Source: Planococcus plakortidis
GTDB lineage: Bacteria > Bacillota > Bacilli > Bacillales_A > Planococcaceae
Direction of reading: 5' to 3'
Assembly: GCF_001687605.2 (NCBI RefSeq)
Contig: NZ_CP016539.2
Span: forward strand, 1,270,501 to 1,334,500
DNA length: 64,000 nt
In this document: positions 55,138 through 63,862 of the stretch, piece by piece
Layout of the letters: every line of letters starts with the position of its first letter
How positions within the stretch are numbered: the first letter of the stretch is position 1
Translations under genes and position numbers: made by a program
Notes under the pieces: model-generated
Seen by the model: only the letters and a program-made list of their open reading frames with translations
What the model was told of the DNA's origin: nothing
The model's database searches: none

Positions 55138-55818
55138 ATGAAAATCTCATATCACGGTCATTCGGTTGTGAAAATCCAAACCGGCGGCAAAACGATCCTT
55201 ATCGATCCGTTCATTACCGGAAACGAATTGACGGACTTGACAGCAAGCGAAGAAAAGCCGGACGCGATTCTGTTGACGCATGCGCATAACGACCATGTCG
55301 GCGATACAGTGGACATCGCCAAATCAAGCGGCGCGGTCGTCGTGGCGCCTGTCGAGCTGGCCAATTACCTGGGCAGTCAAGGAATCGAGACAGTTGGCAT
55401 GAACCTCGGTGGCGCTAAAGAATTCGACTTCGGCAAAGTGAAATTCACGAAAGCATTCCATAGCTCATCCTATACGACAGAAGAAGGCGAGGTCATCTAC
55501 GGCGGCATGCCAGCCGGGATTCTCTTCGAAGCCGAAGGGAAAACGGTGTACCATGCGGGCGATACGGAAGTGTTCGGCGACATGGAAATCATCGGCAAGC
55601 GCCATTCGATCGACTTGGCATTCGTCCCGATCGGCGATTTCTTCACGATGGGACCGGAAGATGCCGCCTACGCCGTCGAGCTGATCAATCCAAAGCAAGC
55701 GGTGCCGATCCATTACAATACCTTCCCGCCGATCAAGCAGGACCCAGAAAAATTCAAGCAGGCGGTCAAGCAGGCGGAAGTCCAGGTCATGAAGCCTGGC
55801 GATAGCATCGAATTATAG
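55138..55818 (+). CDS. ytkL: UPF0173 metal-dependent hydrolase (YtkL)
   Basis: 226 residues, metallo-beta-lactamase fold. Begins [18 protein letters not shown]; zinc motif [15 protein letters not shown], then [11 protein letters not shown] and a late PIHYNTFP. Substrate unknown. The open frame from 54697 runs back through the antisense of the M24 peptidase gene and is spurious; TTGGAGGG precedes ATG 55138. Ends at a terminator before ytoI. Confidence 0.92.
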   Translation: MKISYHGHSVVKIQTGGKTILIDPFITGNELTDLTASEEKPDAILLTHAHNDHVGDTVDIAKSSGAVVVAPVELANYLGSQGIETVGMNLGGAKEFDFGKVKFTKAFHSSSYTTEEGEVIYGGMPAGILFEAEGKTVYHAGDTEVFGDMEIIGKRHSIDLAFVPIGDFFTMGPEDAAYAVELINPKQAVPIHYNTFPPIKQDPEKFKQAVKQAEVQVMKPGDSIEL

Positions 55819-55833
55819 AATCTTTTAACAGAG

Positions 55834-55878
55834 AACAGGCAAGGGAGACCAATGATTTCCCTTGCCTGTTTTTTTTTA
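55834..55878 (+). terminator. Intrinsic terminator after ytkL
   Basis: AACAGGCAAGGGA-11-TCCCTTGCCTGTT followed by a run of T. Confidence 0.92.
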
Positions 55879-55985
55879 TTGCCTCGACCCGAACTTGGCT
55901 TTTGAAGGCGGCTGCCCGGGTTGTCGACTTCCATTCGGATTGTGATAAACTAAGGGATAAGGATAGCAGAAGGATTGGTGAAATA

Positions 55986-57293
55986 ATGGCTACGAAACAC
56001 GAACAGATTTTGGACTATATCGAGACCTTGGCTGTCGGGGAGAAAATCTCCGTCCGCCGGATTGCCAAGGAGCTCCAAGTATCGGAAGGCACGGCGTACC
56101 GGGCCATCAAGGAAGCGGAAAACAAGCGGCTCGTCTCGACAATTGAACGGGTCGGCACCATCCGCATCGAGCGCAAGAAAAAAGAGAACATCGAACGCCT
56201 GACGTATGCGGAAATCGTCAAAGTCGTTGATGGCCAAGTCCTCGGCGGTCGGGCGGGCCTCCATAAATCACTGAACAAATTCGTTATCGGGGCGATGCAG
56301 CTCGAAGACATGATGCGCTACACGGAAGCCGGAAATCTGCTCATTGTCGGAAACCGCTACAAAGCCCATGAGTATGCCCTTCAAGCAGGGGCCGCCGTTC
56401 TCGTCACAGGGGGCTTCGATGCGTCGGATCAAGTGAAGAAGCTGGCCGATGAACTGGAATTGCCGGTCATCTCCACCAGCTACGACACGTTTACGGTAGC
56501 CACGATGATCAACCGGGCGATTTACGACCAATTGATCAAAAAAGAGATCCTGCTCATCGAAGACATCTTGATCCCCTTGGAAAACACCCATTTCCTCCAC
56601 ATCAAAGATCCGGTCAGCCGCTATAATGAGCTGAACAATGAAACGACGCACGGCGGATTTCCGGTTGTCGACAGCAACGGCAGGCTGGTCGGGATCGTTA
56701 CGTCTAGGGATGTCATCGGCGCTGCGGATGGTGAAACGATCGATAAAGTGATGACCAAAGACCCGATTACCGTGTCGCTGCAGACGAGCGTCGCGGCTGC
56801 AGGGCACCGGATGATCTGGGAAGGCATCGATTTATTGCCGATCACCGACGACCACCACAATCTCATGGGTATCATCAGCCGGCAGGATGTATTGAAAGCG
56901 ATCCAGACTGCCCAGCGCCAGCCGCAGCAAGGCGAGACCATCGATGATATCATCAAAAGCCAGTTGACCTTGGTGCAAGAAGACAAGCTAAGCCTGGAAT
57001 TCCGTGTCACGCCGCAGATGACGAATGCATATGGTTCATTGTCCTACGGGGCTTATACGATGGTGCTGACAGAGGCTGCGACCGTTGCACTGAAAACGAA
57101 AAACCGCAAAGACAGCGTGCTTGAAAATATTACGGTCTACTTCCTGAAACCGGTTCAGCTCGATGCTTCATTGACCATCCGGCCGGCCATCCTGGACATT
57201 AGCCGAAAATCGGCGAAAGTCGATGTTGAAGTGCTATATGAACAGCAAGTGATCGGCAAATCGATGCTGACGTTCCAATTGCTCGACCGTTGA
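55986..57293 (+). CDS. ytoI: YtoI: HTH, DRTGG, CBS pair and hotdog-fold fusion
   Basis: 435 residues combining four modules: an N-terminal winged HTH (MATKHEQILDYIETL...VSEGTAYRAIKEAE), a DRTGG domain (about 95-195, GRAGLHKSLNKFVIG), two CBS repeats (residues 205-320, adenine-nucleotide sensors) and a C-terminal hotdog thioesterase-like domain (ending VLTEAATVALKTKNRK). The Bacillus homologue has no established function; the combination suggests a ligand-responsive regulator linked to acyl-CoA chemistry. ATG 55986 follows TTGGTGAAATA. Confidence 0.87.
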   Translation: MATKHEQILDYIETLAVGEKISVRRIAKELQVSEGTAYRAIKEAENKRLVSTIERVGTIRIERKKKENIERLTYAEIVKVVDGQVLGGRAGLHKSLNKFVIGAMQLEDMMRYTEAGNLLIVGNRYKAHEYALQAGAAVLVTGGFDASDQVKKLADELELPVISTSYDTFTVATMINRAIYDQLIKKEILLIEDILIPLENTHFLHIKDPVSRYNELNNETTHGGFPVVDSNGRLVGIVTSRDVIGAADGETIDKVMTKDPITVSLQTSVAAAGHRMIWEGIDLLPITDDHHNLMGIISRQDVLKAIQTAQRQPQQGETIDDIIKSQLTLVQEDKLSLEFRVTPQMTNAYGSLSYGAYTMVLTEAATVALKTKNRKDSVLENITVYFLKPVQLDASLTIRPAILDISRKSAKVDVEVLYEQQVIGKSMLTFQLLDR

Positions 57294-57346
57294 TGGGCGG
57301 CACCTTGGCAGGGGAGCGATCCCTTCCTTACACCGATCGCACGAAA

Positions 57347-57380
57347 AAAAACAACCTCTCCGCATGGGAGGGGCTGTTTT
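57347..57380. terminator. Terminator between ytoI and ytpI
   Basis: AAACAACCTCTCC-GCAT-GGGAGGGGCTGTTTT, imperfect stem with A and T flanks. Confidence 0.7.
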
Positions 57381-57678
57381 ATGGATTCAAGCGGGTTTCT
57401 TCATCGAGAAATGCTTGGTAATGGCGATTCGCCTTGAAGTTATGGACGATCAGCGCCAAGCCGAGAACGATGAAAATGCCGGCAATGATATACGTGACGA
57501 CGGTTTGGAAAACGAATAGCTGATTGATGCCGAAAAAGGCGATAAAGCTGCCGAGCGCAATCTGGGCGCGGCTGGCGTACCAGTTTTTGCGAACCGGCAA
57601 GCGGGTGCGGATCTGCTTCGTTTTATAGTAGAGATAGAATACAGCTGAAATGATAATCAAAAATACGAATATGAGCAT
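57379..57678 (-). CDS. ytpI: Small membrane protein YtpI
   Basis: 99 residues with three hydrophobic segments (MLIFVFLIIISAVFYLYY; IALGSFIAFFGINQLFVF; YIIAGIFIVLGLALIVHNF). The family is restricted to Bacillales and uncharacterised. AGGAGG precedes ATG 57678; the much longer open frame from 57930 is not supported. It overlaps, divergently, the NrnA promoter region. Confidence 0.82.
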   Translation of the reverse strand: MLIFVFLIIISAVFYLYYKTKQIRTRLPVRKNWYASRAQIALGSFIAFFGINQLFVFQTVVTYIIAGIFIVLGLALIVHNFKANRHYQAFLDEETRLNP

Positions 57679-57771
57679 GGGGAACCTCCTGTTGTGCAAA
57701 TCTATCTCCATTGTAATGGGGATGGCCAGAAAATGCGAATGGATTTCCCTGCCTACTGGAGGATTGAAACA

Positions 57772-58713
57772 ATGTACAGTCAAATCATCGACACAATTAA
57801 GCAATACGATACGATCATCATCCATCGCCATGTGCGCCCCGACCCGGATGCATACGGGTCCCAGATCGGCCTGAAATACATACTGGACCACAACTACCCG
57901 CAAAAGCGTGTGCTTGCAGCGGGAGAGCACGATTACAACATGGATTTCCTCGATTTCCCCGATATAGTCGAAGATGACGATTTCGAAGGTGCTTTAGTGA
58001 TTGTCACGGATACCGCCAATACGGACCGGATCGACGACCAGCGCTATCGAAGCGGGGCGAAATTGGTGAAAATCGACCACCATCCGAATGATGATGATTA
58101 CGGGGATATTTGCCAAGTGGACACAAAAGCGAGTTCCTCATCTGAAATGATCTATGAACTATTCACATACGGCCAAGTGGAAGAGAATTGGTCCATGCCC
58201 GATGCGGGTGCCCGGCTGCTTTATGCGGGAATCATCGGCGATACCGGCCGGTTCCTGTTTCCGAGCACCACGCAGAAGACGTTCGACGTGGCAGGCGAAT
58301 TGATCAAGTACGATTTCGACCGCAACGAACTCCACAACGGCATGTATGAGATGGACCGGAAATTGCTGCATTTACAAGGGTATATGTACCAGAATTTCCA
58401 GATGAATGAAGATGGCGCGGCGTTTGTGAAAATCACCAAGGATATCCTGGCGAAATTCGAAGTCACCCCGGCAGACACTTCCCTTTTGGTCGGCTCGCTC
58501 GGCAATGTCAAAGGCATCAAAGCCTGGGTCATCCTAATAGAAGAAGATTCTGAAATCCGCGTCCGTTTGCGTTCAAAAGGTCCGGTCATCAATACGCTCG
58601 CCAAGGAATTCGGGGGCGGTGGGCATCCGATGGCGTCCGGGGCAGTCGCATATTCCTGGGATGAGGCAGACCGGGTCATCGGGCGATTGAAAGAAATTTG
58701 CGCGAAGGCATAA
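57772..58713 (+). CDS. nrnA: Bifunctional oligoribonuclease and pAp phosphatase NrnA
   Basis: 313 residues, exactly the B. subtilis NrnA length. DHH/DHHA1 phosphoesterase: HRHVRPDPDAYGSQ, TDTANTDRID, DHHPNDDDYG and the DHHA1 GGGGHPMASGAVA. It degrades nano-RNAs of 2-5 nucleotides and converts pAp to AMP, linking RNA turnover and sulfur assimilation. ATG 57772 follows CTGGAGGATTG. dnaE follows after 17 bases, so the two are likely co-transcribed. Confidence 0.95.
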   Translation: MYSQIIDTIKQYDTIIIHRHVRPDPDAYGSQIGLKYILDHNYPQKRVLAAGEHDYNMDFLDFPDIVEDDDFEGALVIVTDTANTDRIDDQRYRSGAKLVKIDHHPNDDDYGDICQVDTKASSSSEMIYELFTYGQVEENWSMPDAGARLLYAGIIGDTGRFLFPSTTQKTFDVAGELIKYDFDRNELHNGMYEMDRKLLHLQGYMYQNFQMNEDGAAFVKITKDILAKFEVTPADTSLLVGSLGNVKGIKAWVILIEEDSEIRVRLRSKGPVINTLAKEFGGGGHPMASGAVAYSWDEADRVIGRLKEICAKA

Positions 58714-58730
58714 GGAAAGAAGGTGTTGAA

Positions 58731-61700
58731 ATGGTCTATCCGCATATTGTGACGGCGGCTGATCCGCTCAAGAGCACGATCCGCCTCGATGAACTGTTTG
58801 CGGTTCTCACCGAGCAAGGCGCTGGCGCGGCAGCTTTGGTCAATTCCAAATTATACGGCGTCCTGCCATTTTGGGACGCCTGCAAAAAGGCCGGCATCCA
58901 CGGGGTGCTCGGCCTTTCCGTGCCCGTCGACTTTGACGGGGCCGCATTGCCTGTAGTGCTGTATGCACAGAACAACACCGGCTACCAGATGTTATTGAAG
59001 CTGTCGAGTGCTTTGTCGACCCGCGATGTGGACGCCATCCCGCAAAAATGGCTGGCAGCTTATCAGGAAGGTTTAGTATGCGTGATTCCTGATCATGCGG
59101 AGTGGGTGCTGACAGACCGCAGCGAAGCGCTCGGCATCTTGTCGCGGTTGTTCGGGGAGGGCTTGTTCGCCAGCATCGAACGGCCTGGGGGGATGGTGCA
59201 GGAGACAGAACAAACGTTCATCGAGTACTGCTCATCCTTCGGTCTCAAATTCATGGCAAGCCACGAATGCCGATACGTAAAGCCACAAGATGCCTTTGCG
59301 TATGAAGTGGCAAGGTCAATCGGCGAAGGGTTCAAGCTAAGTGACCCTGAACGCCGGAAGCCTGAACATTCAATGGCATTCGTCCCGACGCAAACGCAAT
59401 TATCGGAGTGGTTTTCAGACCATCCTGAATGGCTTGAACAAAGCCGGAAGCTGCTCATGGACTGCCGGGTCACGATTCCGTTGAACCGGCAATTGCTGCC
59501 GAGATTCCCGGTGAAGGAAGGCAGCGACAAAAGCGACGTGATCCGGGAGCTTTGCCTGAAGGGCCTGGAACAACGTATCGGGAAATTGGAACCAAGCTAT
59601 TTGGACAGGCTCGATTATGAACTTGGCATCATTTCGAAAATGGGCTATATCGATTATTTCCTCATCGTTTCCGATTTCATGGCTTATGCAAGAAACAGGG
59701 GCATCTTGACCGGCCCTGGACGCGGATCCTCCGCCGGCTCGCTTGTCGCTTTCGCGATGCGCATCACGGATGTCGATCCGCTCGCTCATGGGTTATTATT
59801 CGAGCGTTTCCTGAATCCGGAGCGCGTCACCTTGCCGGATATCGATATTGACTTCGCGGACCATCGCCGCCACGAAGTCGTCGAGTATGTCGCGAAAAAA
59901 TACGGTGCCTTGCAGACGGCACAAATCATCACGTTTGGCACTTTGTCCGCAAAAGCGGTCGCGAGAGACACGGCGAGGGTATTCGGGTTCGAAGCCGAAG
60001 AACTCGAGAAGATATCAAAGCTCATCCCAAGCCGGCCAGGCATCACTTTGCGCGCAGCTCTTCGTGAATCGAAAGCGTTGGAAGACTGGATTGTCGGAAA
60101 TGAAACACGAGAGCGCTGGTTCAAGACGGCACTGAAGCTGGAAGGCCTGCCCCGCAATTCCTCAATCCATGCAGCCGGCGTCATCCTGAGTCCGGGCCCA
60201 TTGGTGGATTATGTCCCGATCGAAAAAGGCCATGACGATATTTTCATCACTCAATGGCCGATGCAGGAGCTTGAAGCGATCGGCTTATTGAAAATGGATT
60301 TTCTTGGATTGCGCAATTTGACGATTCTGGAAAATATGGCGCATATGCTGAAACGCGACCGCAATTTGCCGATTGATTACCGCAGTTTGCCGCTTGACGA
60401 TAAAGGAACCTATAGCTTATTGGCAAAGGGCGACACAGCGGGCATTTTCCAACTGGAGTCACCGGGTATGCGGCGCGCTTTGATGCTCATCAAACCGAGC
60501 GCGTTCGGCGATATTGTCGCGGTCAATGCCTTGTATCGGCCAGGACCGATGGAATTCATCCCGCTGTATGCGCGCCGCAAGCATGGCGAAGAGGCGGTAG
60601 CCTATATCCATCCGGTGCTGGAACCAATTTTATCGGAAACATACGGCGTCATCGTCTATCAGGAACAGATCATGAAAATCGCCGCTGACATGGCGGGCTT
60701 CAGCTTAGGCGAAGCCGATCTTTTACGCCGTGCCGTCAGCAAGAAAAACCGTCAGATCCTTGATGAAGAGCGCCAGCATTTCGTAGGAGGCGCCACCGCT
60801 AAAGGCTATACCGCAAAAGAATCGGGAGATGTCTATGACTTGATCGTGCGGTTTGCAGATTACGGCTTCCCGAAAAGCCATGCAGTCGCCTACAGCATGA
60901 TTTCCTACCAACTGGCTTATATGAAAGCCCATTATCCCGTGCAGTTCTATGCCGCGCTGTTATCGAACAGCCAAGGGAACAACGAGAAGACGGCACAGTT
61001 CATGCGTGAAATGAAAGAACGCAGAATCCCGCTTGCGGCACCGTGCATCGCAAGGAGCCGCTACGGTTTTTCATCGGAAGAACGCCAGGTCCGCATAGGG
61101 CTCAGCGCAGTGAAAGGGGTTCCCGGAACGGCAGTCAAAGCCATTCTCGAGGCGAGAAAAGAAGGGCCTTTCCAAAACCTGTTCAATATTGCCGAACGGA
61201 TTTCGGCTGTGCATTTCACCCGCAAGGCTCTCGAGCCACTCATCAAAGCCGGCGCTTTGGACGTGCTCGGAAAAGACCGGGCCGTCCTGCTCGCATCTCT
61301 TGATAGTGCGATCAAGCACGCAGAACTGGTCAAACCGAACGAAGACCCGGGTTTGTTCGATGATATGGGATCGAGCTTCATGAAACCGAAATACACAAAA
61401 GCAGATCCGATGCCGGACGGGCTCAAGCTCGACTTCGAGAAAGAAGCACTCGGCTTCTATTTGAGCACCCACCCTGTGGAGCGGGAAAAAGAACAGCGCA
61501 ATAAGGCGTATACAGCGCTAAACGAGTTGCCGAAGAAAAAAGACCGTGAGCGTGTAGAAGTGCTCGGGCTGGTGGAAGACGTACGGCGCATCCGCACGAA
61601 AAAAGGCGATGCGATGGCGTTTGCCACATTGCAGGATGAAACAGGGGTCGCCTCGGTTACGCTGTTCCCGAAAGAGTATGCGCAGTACAACGAAATATTG

Positions 61701-61784
61701 GATAAAGACGCCTTGCTTGAAATCCAAGGAACGGCTGAAACCCGCCAAGGCAAGACGACCATCATCTGCAAAACCATTTTATGA
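58731..61784 (+). CDS. dnaE: DNA polymerase III alpha subunit DnaE, shortened at both ends
   Basis: 1017 residues, a C-family replicative polymerase that in Bacillus extends RNA primers before PolC takes over. The palm is intact: GPGRGSSAGSLVAF, PDIDIDF (two catalytic Asp), YQEQIMKIAADMAGFSLGEA, and KMDFLGLRNL. Two oddities: the PHP N-terminus reads MVYPHIVTAADPLKST where B. subtilis has a His-containing HSGYSLL motif, and the protein ends just after the OB fold (TRQGKTTIICKTIL), about 100 residues shorter than B. subtilis (1115 residues). ATG 58731 follows AGAAGGTG. No coding continues after the stop. Confidence 0.94.
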   Translation: MVYPHIVTAADPLKSTIRLDELFAVLTEQGAGAAALVNSKLYGVLPFWDACKKAGIHGVLGLSVPVDFDGAALPVVLYAQNNTGYQMLLKLSSALSTRDVDAIPQKWLAAYQEGLVCVIPDHAEWVLTDRSEALGILSRLFGEGLFASIERPGGMVQETEQTFIEYCSSFGLKFMASHECRYVKPQDAFAYEVARSIGEGFKLSDPERRKPEHSMAFVPTQTQLSEWFSDHPEWLEQSRKLLMDCRVTIPLNRQLLPRFPVKEGSDKSDVIRELCLKGLEQRIGKLEPSYLDRLDYELGIISKMGYIDYFLIVSDFMAYARNRGILTGPGRGSSAGSLVAFAMRITDVDPLAHGLLFERFLNPERVTLPDIDIDFADHRRHEVVEYVAKKYGALQTAQIITFGTLSAKAVARDTARVFGFEAEELEKISKLIPSRPGITLRAALRESKALEDWIVGNETRERWFKTALKLEGLPRNSSIHAAGVILSPGPLVDYVPIEKGHDDIFITQWPMQELEAIGLLKMDFLGLRNLTILENMAHMLKRDRNLPIDYRSLPLDDKGTYSLLAKGDTAGIFQLESPGMRRALMLIKPSAFGDIVAVNALYRPGPMEFIPLYARRKHGEEAVAYIHPVLEPILSETYGVIVYQEQIMKIAADMAGFSLGEADLLRRAVSKKNRQILDEERQHFVGGATAKGYTAKESGDVYDLIVRFADYGFPKSHAVAYSMISYQLAYMKAHYPVQFYAALLSNSQGNNEKTAQFMREMKERRIPLAAPCIARSRYGFSSEERQVRIGLSAVKGVPGTAVKAILEARKEGPFQNLFNIAERISAVHFTRKALEPLIKAGALDVLGKDRAVLLASLDSAIKHAELVKPNEDPGLFDDMGSSFMKPKYTKADPMPDGLKLDFEKEALGFYLSTHPVEREKEQRNKAYTALNELPKKKDRERVEVLGLVEDVRRIRTKKGDAMAFATLQDETGVASVTLFPKEYAQYNEILDKDALLEIQGTAETRQGKTTIICKTIL

Positions 61785-61826
61785 AGGAACAAAATGATCC
61801 AGACCCATATAGGAGTATCGACAAAG

Positions 61827-61855
61827 AACTGCATTTCTTAAAAAGAAATACAGTT
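61827..61855. repeat. First copy of the flanking palindrome
   Basis: AACTGCATTTCTT and AAGAAATACAGTT with one stem mismatch; preceded by TCGACA, as is the second copy. No T run follows, so this copy is probably not a working terminator. Confidence 0.6.
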
Positions 61856-61979
61856 CAGAGTGTTGAACAAGTCTATGAACAGCTATAAATTGGAGCGAAA
61901 ATTGTTTTTTCTACATTTTCTAATTCAAAGGTCGATCTAAGTATTGGGAGAAGCGTTTGATCGGAAAACATTCTGCTCA

Positions 61980-62215
61980 ATAATGCTAGGCATTACTTCG
62001 CAAAGATAAGGTCTCCCGTAGGTCGATCTTATCTTTCCTGCGGGAATAGCGGGTTTGAGAGACCCTACAGGCAATGAATGAGCGAAGCTATGCTGAGCCT
62101 ATTCATTTGCGACGCATCTGCTGGCAGATGTGGGAGCACAAGGGTTTTCGGTAGCGACCGAGGAGGCTCGATTCCCGCCCGCGGAAAGCGATCAATAAGC
62201 TTTGGAAAATACGAC
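61980..62215. repeat. Palindrome-rich interspersed repeat (Bacillaceae/Planococcaceae type)
   Basis: Contains nested hairpins: AAAGATAAG/CTTATCTTT (62002-62036), GGTCTC/GAGACC (62010-62064), AATGAAT/ATTCATT (62073-62107) and CATCTG-CTGG-CAGATG (62115-62130), and ends in GGAGGCTCG...CCCGCCCGCGGAAAGCG. That ending is familiar from non-coding repeats scattered through genomes of this group; recognition is from memory. Confidence 0.65.
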
Positions 62216-62239
62216 TTCATAACTTTCTCGACAGCTTGG

Positions 62240-62271
62240 ACTGCATTTCTTAAAAAGAAATGCAGTTTTTT
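62240..62271 (+). terminator. Second copy of the palindrome, a working terminator
   Basis: ACTGCATTTCTT-AAA-AAGAAATGCAGT followed by TTTTT. It would end transcription arriving from dnaE and the repeat, 72 bases before the regulator's operator. Confidence 0.8.
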
Positions 62272-62272
62272 C

Positions 62273-62327
62273 TTTACGGCGGCCGAAATTTTTTGTAGAG
62301 TATAGGAAGATTAGTGGTCAGACCACT
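62273..62327 (+). promoter_or_regulatory. fadR-type promoter and operator
   Basis: TTTACG (62273-62278), 17 bases, TAGAGT (62296-62301) is a modest promoter. A perfect 15-base palindrome AGTGGTC-A-GACCACT (62313-62327) contains TGGTCAGACCA, the typical operator form of GntR/FadR regulators, and would cover the transcription start. Confidence 0.78.
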
Positions 62328-62357
62328 TTCAAAAAAATGGAAACAAAAGGAGTTTTC

Positions 62358-62999
62358 ATGAATCAGCCAAAGCGCTATTTAAATATCGTAAGTGAAATGC
62401 GGGACATGATTCGGGAACAGGACATCCGGCCGGGCGACCGGATCCCGTCGGAACGGGAGCTGGCCGAGAAGCTGGCGGTCGGTCGTTCGACGATCCGCGA
62501 GGCACTCCGGAGCCTGGAGTTGCTGGGGCTTATCGAAACACGACGCGGTGAAGGGACATTTTTGGCCGATCCGAGAAAGCACCGGCTTGTGGAATTGTTG
62601 GCGACCTTCATACTGCAGGACAACAAGACGCTGGAAGATGTCCGCGTGACGATGTGCATACACGAAACCGCAGCCATCCAGGCGATCTGCGCAAGCGACG
62701 CCGCGAAACTGCCTGTATGGGAAAGTTTCCGTGAACGGCTCGATGGCCATGAGTTCATAAGGGAGGATTTCGTCCGTGAATTGATGGTGCTGTCAGGCAA
62801 CCGCCTATCGTTGAAAATCTGGTTCTTATTGAAGCAATACGGGGGCAATCCGTACGATGGCGAAGTCACGACGGAAGAGAAAACCCTGCTGAAGAATATC
62901 CTGCAGGCGATCGAAAAACAGGATGCCGAAACAGCCATCCGGGATTTTAAAGCCTGGAGCAGCGTCTTAATCAAAGGAGAGAATGCACAATGGCAATGA
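62358..62999 (+). CDS. GntR/FadR-family transcriptional regulator
   Basis: 213 residues. N-terminal GntR winged HTH ([20 protein letters not shown], then [20 protein letters not shown]) and a C-terminal FCD-like helical domain (from about residue 80). In FCD domains a D-x-x-F-H motif binds metal; here it reads [16 protein letters not shown] with Val in place of the His, so ligand binding may be unusual. A palindromic operator lies just upstream of its AAAGGAGT Shine-Dalgarno, suggesting autoregulation. It overlaps accD by 10 bases. Ligand unknown; control of fatty-acid or malonyl-CoA supply is an inference from context. Confidence 0.85.
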   Translation: MNQPKRYLNIVSEMRDMIREQDIRPGDRIPSERELAEKLAVGRSTIREALRSLELLGLIETRRGEGTFLADPRKHRLVELLATFILQDNKTLEDVRVTMCIHETAAIQAICASDAAKLPVWESFRERLDGHEFIREDFVRELMVLSGNRLSLKIWFLLKQYGGNPYDGEVTTEEKTLLKNILQAIEKQDAETAIRDFKAWSSVLIKGENAQWQ

Positions 63000-63862
63000 T
63001 ACGCGATATATTCAAGCGAAAACGAGATGAAAAAGAAGCGACGATACCGTCCAAAGCGGCAAAAGATGTGCCGGAGGGTTTGATGACGAAATGCCCGAAC
63101 TGCAAGCACATCACCTTGACGAAGGAATTGGAGAATCTGAACAAAGTATGCCCGAAATGCGACCATCATTTCAAAATGACGGCCCATGAACGAATTGTGC
63201 ATCTGATGGATGATTCAAGCTTCGAATCGGTGGATGATCATTTGAAATCGGGAAACCCGTTGAATTTCCCGGGGTATAGCGAAAAAGTCCAGGCCGACAG
63301 TGAAAAGACCGGCTTGAACGAGGCGGTGCTCACAGGGACCGGTTCGATTAAAGGCCAGCAAGTAGTCGTGGCCGTAATGGATTCACATTTTAGAATGGGG
63401 TCGATGGGTTCGGTCGTAGGCGAGAAAATCACCCGTGCAGTTGAACTGGCCACCCGATTGAAAGTGCCGTTTTTGATCTTCACGGCAAGCGGCGGGGCGC
63501 GTATGCAAGAAGGCGTCTTATCGCTCATGCAGATGGCCAAGACGAGCGTCGCGTTAAAGCGCCATTCCAATGAAGGCTTGCTATTCGTCTCGATCTTGAC
63601 GCATCCGACAACTGGCGGCGTGTCCGCGAGCTTTGCTTCTGTCGGCGACATCAATTTGGCGGAGCCGAAAGCGTTGATCGGATTCGCGGGGCGCCGTGTC
63701 ATCGAGCAAACTGTGCGCGAGAAATTGCCGGAAGACTTCCAGACGGCGGAATTCCTACTGGATCACGGCCAACTCGATGCGGTTGTGCATCGCCAGAAAA
63801 TGCGCGAGACTTTATCGACCATCGTACGCTTGCATGTGAAAGGGGCTGAATCCGATGTCTAA
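62990..63862 (+). CDS. accD: Acetyl-CoA carboxylase carboxyltransferase subunit beta
   Basis: 290 residues. Zinc ribbon C-x2-C...C-x2-C ([20 protein letters not shown], then CPKCDHHF) followed by the crotonase-like carboxyltransferase core ([35 protein letters not shown]). With AccA it transfers carboxyl from biotin to acetyl-CoA to make malonyl-CoA. ATG 62990 overlaps the regulator stop and follows AAAGGAGAG. Overlaps accA by 8 bases. Confidence 0.96.
   Translation: MAMIRDIFKRKRDEKEATIPSKAAKDVPEGLMTKCPNCKHITLTKELENLNKVCPKCDHHFKMTAHERIVHLMDDSSFESVDDHLKSGNPLNFPGYSEKVQADSEKTGLNEAVLTGTGSIKGQQVVVAVMDSHFRMGSMGSVVGEKITRAVELATRLKVPFLIFTASGGARMQEGVLSLMQMAKTSVALKRHSNEGLLFVSILTHPTTGGVSASFASVGDINLAEPKALIGFAGRRVIEQTVREKLPEDFQTAEFLLDHGQLDAVVHRQKMRETLSTIVRLHVKGAESDV

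Larger units (their letters stand above)
61785..62357. other. 573-base non-coding island between dnaE and the FadR-type regulator
   Basis: No credible gene. It holds two copies of a terminator palindrome (61827-61855 and 62240-62266), a palindrome-rich interspersed repeat between them, and the promoter-operator of the regulator. A 75-codon open frame at 62078-62305 lies inside the repeat and is spurious. Confidence 0.7.

Noticed and set aside
62078..62305. 75-codon ORF between dnaE and the FadR-type regulator
   Set aside because: It lies wholly inside the palindrome-rich repeat, starts within a hairpin arm and reads through the terminator; no Shine-Dalgarno or recognisable motif.
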